From positions 1 through 5,827 of the forward strand of contig DATESZ010000267.1 in assembly GCA_035283845.1 (NCBI GenBank): a stretch of 5,827 nucleotides of DNA, read 5' to 3'. This stretch comes from DATESZ01 sp035283845 (GTDB lineage: Bacteria; Desulfobacterota; Syntrophia; Syntrophales; JACQWR01). Under the pieces are notes generated by a model, which saw nothing but the letters and a program-made list of their open reading frames with translations, did no database searches and was not told where the DNA came from. Shown here one piece after another: positions 1 to 5,278 of this stretch (positions are counted from its first letter, which is position 1; each line of letters starts with the position of its first letter). The translations under genes were made by a program, and so were the position numbers.

Positions 1-2
1 GC

Positions 3-77
3 CTGTTGCTTATATTGTCCCTCGCAACGCCGGCATATGGAGATCGGGGCAAGGAACTGTTCGACCAGCACCCCTAA
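3..77 (+). pseudogene. Tail of an upstream frame: signal peptide plus truncated cytochrome-c-like start
   Basis: One frame is open from the left edge to the TAA at 75-77. It reads as a hydrophobic run (LLLILSLATPAYG) with a plausible signal-peptidase site, then DRGKELFDQHP and stop. The tail GKELFDQH closely resembles the start of secreted class I cytochromes c, where the next residues are normally the CxxCH heme motif. Here the frame ends with no heme motif, and neither other frame supplies one nearby. I infer a broken or deleted cytochrome c gene, or a recombination scar. The alternative is a real but very short exported peptide, or chance. The start lies outside the window, and only 24 codons are visible. 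Confidence 0.35.
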
Positions 78-83
78 AAAATT

Positions 84-1157
84 ATGAAAAAGCTATTCAA
101 AAAAATCCTCCTCTGCATCGATAACAGTCCTCTTTCTACGCACGTTGCCGATGCCGCCCTATCTCTGGCGCGACAGTTCGACGCCGCTGTCGTGGGCATT
201 CACGGCTACAATGCCTCCATGCATGAAGGGGCCTTCAGGATGATGGAGCCGACTCTTCCCGTGGAATATCAGCAGGAAGAAATCCTGCAAAAGCAACGGC
301 AGCTTCACAAATCCCTCATTAATACGGGCATGGAAAAAATATCGCTCTCCTATCTGAAACCGGTCGAGGAGCTGTTCAATAACACCTTCCCGCACTTTCA
401 AGCAAGGGTCAGGGAAGGGAAAAACTTCAGCGCCGTCAACAACCTGATTATGGAGGAGGGGGGAGACCTGGTCGTTATGGGAACGTCCGGATTCAACCAT
501 GAAAGTAAAGGTTTTATCGGCAGCGTCTGCCTCAGGGCATTGCGGGGGGTGAACCAGAATTTTCTCCTTATCAGGAAACACTTAGGCCTGCAAAGGCCGG
601 TATTCATGGTCGGCTTAGACGGCAGTGCGTCCTCCGTCAACGCGCTGAAGGCTGCGGCGGAGCTTGCTGCCGTCTTTGATGGCGACATACATCTTGTTTA
701 TATATTTGATTCGGAAATTCATAAGGATATCTTCGGAAGGCTGAAAGAATCACTTATCAACCAGGGCGGCTTTTCCTTCAATGCGAAGGCTCAGGCAAAG
801 ATTCACGATGAATTCATTGACAAGGGGTTGGCGCGGGTCGGCGCCATGATCCTCGATCAGGCGGAAAAGGACGTTTTTGGAGCCACGGATCGTGATCCTG
901 CACGCGCCGCCGGTTGGGGACTCATGGGCGAAGGAGCGCAAGCCCGCCGCTTCAAGAAGATCCTGGACGGCCATATCTACAAGAAGATCTGCAACTACGC
1001 GGAAGAGGTTAAAGCCGACCTGGTGTTTATCGGCAGGACGGGGAGACATTTTACGGAAGGTTTGGATTTAGGGTCAGTAGCCGAGAATGTGGCGAGGTAT
1101 GCCCCCTGCAGTGTCTTTGTGGCGCAGTCGGCGGATAAAGGCCTGGTGAACTTGTAA
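84..1157 (+). CDS. Tandem-domain universal stress protein (UspA superfamily)
   Basis: This is a 357-residue protein made of two Usp domains, where single-domain family members are about 140-160 residues. Domain 1 (about 1-165) opens with KKILLCIDNS (Asp13), and domain 2 (from about 172) opens with VFMVGLDGS (Asp179). Both carry a complete nucleotide-binding signature G-x2-G-x9-G-S: G133/G136/G146-S147 and G317/G320/G330-S331. Both domains are therefore predicted to bind ATP, and the tandem may form an intramolecular dimer. Domain 2 has a long charged insertion at about 220-295 before the last helix-strand unit. No signal peptide or membrane helix is seen, so it should be cytoplasmic. The ATG at 84 puts the first Usp strand six residues in, as is usual, but has no Shine-Dalgarno. 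It starts 6 bases after the stop of the preceding frame, so it may be translationally coupled. Its place ahead of respiratory genes suggests a role in sensing energy or stress state. That role is inference. Confidence 0.9.
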   Translation: MKKLFKKILLCIDNSPLSTHVADAALSLARQFDAAVVGIHGYNASMHEGAFRMMEPTLPVEYQQEEILQKQRQLHKSLINTGMEKISLSYLKPVEELFNNTFPHFQARVREGKNFSAVNNLIMEEGGDLVVMGTSGFNHESKGFIGSVCLRALRGVNQNFLLIRKHLGLQRPVFMVGLDGSASSVNALKAAAELAAVFDGDIHLVYIFDSEIHKDIFGRLKESLINQGGFSFNAKAQAKIHDEFIDKGLARVGAMILDQAEKDVFGATDRDPARAAGWGLMGEGAQARRFKKILDGHIYKKICNYAEEVKADLVFIGRTGRHFTEGLDLGSVAENVARYAPCSVFVAQSADKGLVNL

Positions 1158-1161
1158 GGAG
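1156..1161 (+). promoter_or_regulatory. Ribosome binding site for the radical SAM gene
   Basis: AAGGAG overlaps the TAA stop of the stress-protein gene and lies 10 bases before a GTG at 1172. It supports the GTG start, since there is no ATG near the conserved N-terminus, and it suggests translational coupling to the gene before. Confidence 0.6.
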
Positions 1162-1171
1162 ACGAACTATT

Positions 1172-2380
1172 GTGAGTGGAATCGAACGCCGGCCCTATCT
1201 TGTTTCCTGGAATCTGACCAGGAGGTGCAATCTCGCCTGTCCCCATTGCTATATTGACGCGCAGACCGAAACCGATGGCGAGTTGACATCAGGCGAGGTG
1301 CGCTCCGTCATTGATGAACTCGCATCCCTGAATAACCGCTTGATGCTGATCCTCTCCGGCGGGGAGCCGATGCTGAGGGGGGACATTTTTGACATCGTGG
1401 CATATGCCGCCAAGTCGGGCCTGATCACGGTGATGGGGTCAAACGGTACGCTGCTTTCCGGGGAGCGTCTTAAGCTGCTCAAGGAGGCCGGTCTCAAAGG
1501 GATAGGCATCAGCATCGATGCGACTGTTCCGGGAAAGCATGATTCCCTGCGTGGGGGCGCCGACGCCTGGCGCCGGTCGGTGCAGGCCCTGGACGAGGCA
1601 AAAGGGATGGGAATCGAGACACAGCTCGACGTCAGCCTGACGGATAAAAACAGCGGCGAACTTGATGACTTTATCGAACTTGGGGTGAAAATGGGCGTCA
1701 AAGCTGTGAATTTCTTTTTTCTCGTCTGCACCGGCAGGGCAATGCGATCGGACATATCGACAGGCAACTATGAGCGGTCTCTGCAGCGGATTGCCGAAGT
1801 ATCATCGCGGGAGCGAAGGACTATGGTCAGAGCGCGTTGTGCCCCCCACATTAACAGGGTCCTCTATGAAAACGGCTCTCCGCCCCCCAGGGGTACGAGG
1901 GGATGTCTTGCCGGGATTCACTACCTGAGGATCGATCCTCAGGGGCAGGTGACTCCCTGTCCCTATATGCCGATTTCTGTAGGAAACCTGAGGGAACGAT
2001 CCATTACAGAAATATGGGAGAACGCGCCATTCCTCAAACTCCTTCGCAGTGGACAATACAACGGTAGGTGCGGCGTCTGTGAATACCGAGAGATTTGTGG
2101 GGGCTGCCGGGCGCGGGCCGGAACGGAGTCGGGCGATTGCCTGGGGGAAGACCCGCTTTGCAGTTACATCCCGAGGGAAGGTGAAACGCTATCCCTCAGA
2201 GATGATCTGCATCTGTATCTCCCCTGGGACGAGAAGGCGCAGGAAAGAATAGGGAAAATCCCAATTTTCATGAAAGGGATGGTCATCAGGATGATAGAGG
2301 CTAAGGCCAGGGAACAGGGTGCTGCCATCGTCACGTCTGAATTGATCGATGGCCTCAAAACGCAACATTACCATGGATAA
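1172..2380 (+). CDS. Radical SAM/SPASM protein, NirJ/AhbD-like, with C-terminal PCP_red-like domain
   Basis: This is a 402-residue cytoplasmic iron-sulfur enzyme. The radical SAM cluster motif CxxxCxxC is C19/C23/C26, after the strand YLVSWNLTRR, and the SAM-binding GGEP motif is at 63-66. The C-terminal SPASM-type region (about 245-334) holds C245, C263, C300, C303, C309, C312, C323 and C330. It includes TPCPYMP, VGNLRE, EIW and CEYREICGGCRARA, the pattern typical of the heme-related radical SAM enzymes NirJ (heme d1 synthesis) and AhbC/AhbD (siroheme-dependent heme synthesis). Residues about 352-395 (W352, IPIFMKGMV, AREQGAAIVTSE) look like the PCP_red domain, known from the C-terminus of light-independent protochlorophyllide reductase subunit B. 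The GTG start is set by the Shine-Dalgarno at 1156-1161. The neighbours encode heme proteins, so a role in heme modification or supply is plausible. The SPASM family also includes peptide-modifying enzymes, so the substrate is not proven. No precursor-peptide gene is visible. Confidence 0.88.
   Translation: MSGIERRPYLVSWNLTRRCNLACPHCYIDAQTETDGELTSGEVRSVIDELASLNNRLMLILSGGEPMLRGDIFDIVAYAAKSGLITVMGSNGTLLSGERLKLLKEAGLKGIGISIDATVPGKHDSLRGGADAWRRSVQALDEAKGMGIETQLDVSLTDKNSGELDDFIELGVKMGVKAVNFFFLVCTGRAMRSDISTGNYERSLQRIAEVSSRERRTMVRARCAPHINRVLYENGSPPPRGTRGCLAGIHYLRIDPQGQVTPCPYMPISVGNLRERSITEIWENAPFLKLLRSGQYNGRCGVCEYREICGGCRARAGTESGDCLGEDPLCSYIPREGETLSLRDDLHLYLPWDEKAQERIGKIPIFMKGMVIRMIEAKAREQGAAIVTSELIDGLKTQHYHG
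1924..1943. repeat. Perfect 20-bp palindrome inside the radical SAM gene
   Basis: The half-site CCTGAGGATC is followed directly by its exact reverse complement with no spacer. It covers codons for about residues 252-257 (LRIDPQ), just ahead of the conserved TPCPYMP segment. It could be a protein-binding site or an RNA or cruciform structure, or a by-product of codon choice. No function can be assigned. Confidence 0.6.
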
Positions 2381-2390
2381 CTATTAAACT

Positions 2391-2397
2391 AAGGGGG
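2391..2397 (+). promoter_or_regulatory. Ribosome binding site for the CydA-like gene
   Basis: AAGGGGG lies 6 bases before the ATG at 2404, inside the 23-base gap after the radical SAM gene. It favours this ATG over the out-of-frame ATG at 2399. Confidence 0.6.
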
Positions 2398-2403
2398 TAT
2401 GGC

Positions 2404-4092
2404 ATGGCAGGCTGGTTGAAAAAACAGCTTATTCTCTTGACCGGCATAGGGATCGCAGTGGCAGGCATTTATATCGGTTCTCAATCGGGGGTTGACTACC
2501 GGGACTTTCCCGTCATCGGCGCCCGCAACGCCGTCTGGGTGGTAGCACAGACGATGATCCTCTTTGCGGCTTTTATTCTTGCCGTACCGGTCTTTGTCCT
2601 GATCATCGAGATCGGCGGCTGGCTGAAAAACGATGCCCGTCTCGACCGCCTCGCCAAAGATTTTACCAGGCTTCTGCCGATCTCCTACTCCATCACGGCA
2701 CTCTTGGGCGGACTGATGACCCTTGTTACCTATTCCCTGTTCCCGAAATTCATGAACTACATGTCGGCCAACTTTAAACCGACCTATGTCGCCTTTGCCG
2801 TCCTCGTCTTTCTCGAATCCACCCTGGTGTACATCTACTGGACGACCTGGGACAGGCTCCAGGGCCAAAGGAAGAGGCTGCATATCATCCTCGGCCTAGT
2901 CTTAAACGTCCTCGGCGTGCTTGTCATGATGGTGGCTAATGCCTGGGGTTCCTTCCACCTGAGCCCCGCCGGCGTGAACGAGGCCGGCAAGGTTATCAGC
3001 CTTAAGGATGCCATATTCAACTTCACCTTCTGGCCCCTGAATGTCCATCGTTTTATCGCCAATGTCTCCTTTGGCGGATTCATTTGCGCTGCCTATGCCG
3101 CCTATAAATACCTTTCTGCAGAAAGCGATGCGGAAAGGTCGCACTATGACTGGATGGGTTATACGGGCGCCTTTATCGGCGTTGCCACGATAATATTCCT
3201 TCCCTTTGCCGGCTACTATTTCGGGATAGAGATTTACAGCTTTAACGCCCAGATGGGGATAACCTTCATGGGAGGCGCCCTTTCCAAGATCTGGCTCCTC
3301 CAGGCGCTGGTCATAGCGGTCATCTATTTAAGCACCTGCTATTATCTCTGGCTGGGTCTGGACCGTATTCCCGGGTCGGAAAAATACAAAAGGTATGTCC
3401 CCTTCCTGGTCTGGCTGCTGATTTTTGCCTTTGCCGTATGGGCGACACCCAGGGCCTGGGTTGCATCCATTGAAGATCTGGCAGGCGGCACCCATCCCAT
3501 ATACGGCACGGTCGGGATCATGGCGCCTAAGATTGCGGCGGTGAATATCGCCATCCTGGGAGTGGTTCTGACCTTCCTTTTGAACAGGCGGGCCGGAAGT
3601 ATAATCCCCCCCGGCAGAAAGGTGCTGGTATGGATGCAGTTTTTCATTATTTTCCTGATTGTGGCTGTAAACGGCATTGTGCTTTACTACAGCTACCATG
3701 TGCCGTCATCTACGCGCATCCGGCTTTCCATATACACATTCCTGTTCATGGTTCCGGCGGTCGGCCTCATCTATCTCCTGGACGGTTTTCTCCTCAAATG
3801 CGCGACGCGTTGTGGTGATATCCAGTGGGGGAGAATGCCTCCCCGGTCACAATATGCCCTGATCACCGTTGCCGTGTCCAATGTCTGGGCCATGGCCCTG
3901 CTCGGCTACGGAAGGGCGGCGGCGCGGCTCAACTGGCATGTCTATGGCGTGCTTGAGGATACGTCAAAATACGCAGGACTGCCGGCCCTGGGGAACGCCA
4001 CGCTCGTCATATCCTCGATTACCCTTCTCTTCCTGGTGCTGCTGGGGATTGTCTTCAGGTTCGCCGGCGAGGCAAGAGGAGGTGTGCAATGA
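2404..4092 (+). CDS. CydA-like (cytochrome bd subunit I-related) multi-pass membrane heme protein, probably not an oxidase
   Basis: This 562-residue protein has about 14 hydrophobic segments (near 8-25, 44-68, 93-113, 128-146, 159-180, 214-234, 252-273, 290-315, 331-347, 371-393, 408-430, 441-462, 484-503, 533-552). Canonical CydA has nine. Similarity to CydA lies in FLEST..(x)..TWDRL (136-152, like FLEST..GWDRL of E. coli), VANAW (177-181, like VANGW), PLNVHRFIANVSFGG (211-225, like the H186 helix) and GYGR (501-504, like EYGR). By eye against E. coli CydA from memory, heme b558 ligands H186 and M393 match H215 and M449. High-spin heme ligands H19 and E445 fall on M51 and G501, E99 falls on A130, and quinol residues K252/E257 fall on Y278/Q283. 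The long Q-loop is missing. I infer a bd-derived electron-transfer protein with one low-spin heme b that does not reduce oxygen. No CydB partner gene is seen here. The gene overlaps the next cytochrome c gene by 4 bases, so the two products probably form a complex. Other histidines (H185, H364, H432, H512) might bind extra hemes. The CydA relationship is fairly secure, and the missing ligands depend on the alignment. Confidence 0.8.
   Translation: MAGWLKKQLILLTGIGIAVAGIYIGSQSGVDYRDFPVIGARNAVWVVAQTMILFAAFILAVPVFVLIIEIGGWLKNDARLDRLAKDFTRLLPISYSITALLGGLMTLVTYSLFPKFMNYMSANFKPTYVAFAVLVFLESTLVYIYWTTWDRLQGQRKRLHIILGLVLNVLGVLVMMVANAWGSFHLSPAGVNEAGKVISLKDAIFNFTFWPLNVHRFIANVSFGGFICAAYAAYKYLSAESDAERSHYDWMGYTGAFIGVATIIFLPFAGYYFGIEIYSFNAQMGITFMGGALSKIWLLQALVIAVIYLSTCYYLWLGLDRIPGSEKYKRYVPFLVWLLIFAFAVWATPRAWVASIEDLAGGTHPIYGTVGIMAPKIAAVNIAILGVVLTFLLNRRAGSIIPPGRKVLVWMQFFIIFLIVAVNGIVLYYSYHVPSSTRIRLSIYTFLFMVPAVGLIYLLDGFLLKCATRCGDIQWGRMPPRSQYALITVAVSNVWAMALLGYGRAAARLNWHVYGVLEDTSKYAGLPALGNATLVISSITLLFLVLLGIVFRFAGEARGGVQ
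4075..4082 (+). promoter_or_regulatory. Ribosome binding site for the first cytochrome c gene
   Basis: AGAGGAGG lies within the end of the CydA-like gene, 6 bases before the ATG at 4089. With the ATGA start/stop overlap it indicates translational coupling and probably matched production of the two proteins. Confidence 0.75.
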
Positions 4093-4505
4093 GCGGCGGA
4101 GTCAGACTTTTTATTGTCGCCCTGATTGTAACCGGGCTCTATGCCTGGTTTGGCAATTCCATCCCCCAGTCTGCCTGGGAGGCGCCGAAGAAAAAAGTGC
4201 TGTCGCCCGATATGACCCCGAGGATGCTGGCCGAAGAAGGCAAGGATATCTTTAAAAAATCGGGCTGCGGCGTATGCCACAGCCTGTCGGGCATGAAATT
4301 GCGGGGCCCCGATCTGTCACGGATCGGAGCGGAAGTTGACGCAGAAACAATGGCCGCTTTTCTCTATAACGGTACGGATGTAATGCCTCCCGCAAATAAG
4401 CCGCCCGCAAATCTCAGCGACCAGGAGATAACTGCGGTTATTGCCTATTTGCAGAGCCTGGGAGGAAAACCCAAGGTAAAGATAGGCGACATAAAGAAGC
4501 CCTGA
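4089..4505 (+). CDS. Membrane-anchored mono-heme cytochrome c (class I)
   Basis: This is a 138-residue protein. One N-terminal hydrophobic helix (about 5-22) acts as an uncleaved anchor or signal, since no clear signal-peptidase site follows. The heme domain runs from about 45 to 126. EEGKDIFKKSG precedes the single heme c motif C60-G-V-C63-H64, GPDLSRIG follows it, and Met99 in GTDVMPP is the likely sixth heme ligand. The last helix, SDQEITAVIAYLQSLGG, is the usual class I C-terminal helix. The fold should sit on the periplasmic face. The start overlaps the stop of the CydA-like gene (ATGA), and the next gene follows after about 10 bases, so this is probably a subunit carrying electrons between the CydA-like protein and another redox partner. 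The short lysine-rich tail (KPKVKIGDIKKP) may be a docking surface, which is inference. Confidence 0.93.
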   Translation: MSGGVRLFIVALIVTGLYAWFGNSIPQSAWEAPKKKVLSPDMTPRMLAEEGKDIFKKSGCGVCHSLSGMKLRGPDLSRIGAEVDAETMAAFLYNGTDVMPPANKPPANLSDQEITAVIAYLQSLGGKPKVKIGDIKKP

Positions 4506-4510
4506 GGAGG
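4505..4510 (+). promoter_or_regulatory. Ribosome binding site that decides the start of the second cytochrome c gene
   Basis: AGGAGG begins on the last base of the upstream stop codon. Two in-frame ATGs follow, at 4513 (spacing 2, too close) and 4516 (spacing 5). The second is the better start, and the choice changes the protein by one residue. Confidence 0.7.
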
Positions 4511-4515
4511 ACATG

Positions 4516-5244
4516 ATGAAGGAACAAAAAAAAGGCATACCCTCCGGCGTGACCGCGTTCGCCGTTATTATCGGCGCCTATGTGCTGATGCGGTTTGTGG
4601 CGCGGCCGCCGCTGCCGGCGACGCTGACGAATTTTTTCATGATCTTTGTCCTTGCCGGCGTGGCTATCCAGATCACCCTTGATGACCGTAAAATCGCCGA
4701 ATTCCTTGATTTTATTTCTCTCCGCTCCCGGCAGCCCCTCATCTGGGATCTGTTCAGGAAGGCAGTTTTGGCTTTGATACCTCTTTTTGTGGCCTATAAT
4801 GTTTATTCTTCCGAAAAGGTTACCTATGCCCCCCCGGGCGAACTCTTCCAGCCCCATGTCACCCCGCCCCAATGGGTGGTGGATTACAAAGTACCGGAAT
4901 GGGCCGCCAATCCGGAAAAGTGGGACAGAAAGACGATAGAGGAAGGCAAAAAAATTTATGAAGATAACTGCCTCCCCTGCCACGGCAAGGATGCCGACGG
5001 CAGGGGAGCGTTGGCAAATGCCATCCGCTATCCCACCACGCCGACCAATTTTAAAGAGCCGGGAACCATTGCCCAGCTGCCGATCTCGTACGTTTACTGG
5101 AGGGTCAGGGATGGAGGTATTGCAGACAAACAGTTCAAAAGTGCCATGCCCGGGTGGGGCGACGAGCTCAGTGAAGATGAGCTGTGGAAGGTGATTATGT
5201 ACGCCTATGATAAAGCGGGCGTGAAACCAAGGACATGGGAGTAG
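4516..5244 (+). CDS. Mono-heme cytochrome c with a three-helix membrane anchor
   Basis: This is a 242-residue protein counted from the ATG at 4516. Three hydrophobic helices (about 11-27, 36-54, 79-96) are followed by a linker rich in Pro and Trp (about 104-137) and a class I cytochrome c domain. That domain has EEGKKIYEDN, the heme motif C152-L-P-C155-H156 with GKDADGRG after it, and Met211 in SAMPGWGDELSEDELW as the likely sixth ligand. It ends in the helix LWKVIMYAYDKAG. The basic loop between helices 2 and 3 and the lysine-rich N-terminus suggest a cytoplasmic N-terminus, which puts the heme domain in the periplasm. Most cytochromes c of this size have one anchor helix or none, so the three-helix base suggests a structural role in a membrane complex, probably with the CydA-like protein. 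The downstream chaperone gene suggests that the heme domain exchanges electrons with a molybdenum enzyme, which is inferred from context. Confidence 0.93.
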   Translation: MKEQKKGIPSGVTAFAVIIGAYVLMRFVARPPLPATLTNFFMIFVLAGVAIQITLDDRKIAEFLDFISLRSRQPLIWDLFRKAVLALIPLFVAYNVYSSEKVTYAPPGELFQPHVTPPQWVVDYKVPEWAANPEKWDRKTIEEGKKIYEDNCLPCHGKDADGRGALANAIRYPTTPTNFKEPGTIAQLPISYVYWRVRDGGIADKQFKSAMPGWGDELSEDELWKVIMYAYDKAGVKPRTWE

Positions 5245-5263
5245 ATCGGATAACATGAAGAAG

Positions 5264-5270
5264 AAGGGGG
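5264..5270 (+). promoter_or_regulatory. Probable ribosome binding site for the chaperone gene
   Basis: AAGGGGG is identical to the site used at 2391-2397 and lies 8 bases before the ATG at 5279. It favours 5279 over the in-frame ATG at 5255, which has only a weak GGGAG 13 bases upstream. Confidence 0.45.
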
Positions 5271-5278
5271 CCACTGCA

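Noticed and set aside
6..38. Possible promoter (TTGCTT with a downstream A/T-rich hexamer)
   Set aside because: No convincing -10 element at suitable spacing, and this stretch reads better as the coding tail of an upstream frame.
877..1071. Possible frameshift in the stress-protein gene, since another frame is open across the unusual insertion
   Set aside because: The main frame stays open and ends in a perfect nucleotide-binding signature, while the alternative frame gives Arg/Ser-rich sequence with no Usp features. An insertion is the simpler reading.
1249..1767. 172-codon minus-strand open frame opposite the radical SAM gene
   Set aside because: Its low-complexity Ser/Pro-rich product has no recognisable motif, and the sense strand carries the conserved radical SAM core.
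3869..4255. 128-codon plus-strand open frame across the CydA-like/cytochrome c junction
   Set aside because: It is in a different frame from two well-supported genes and has a composition typical of a shadow frame.
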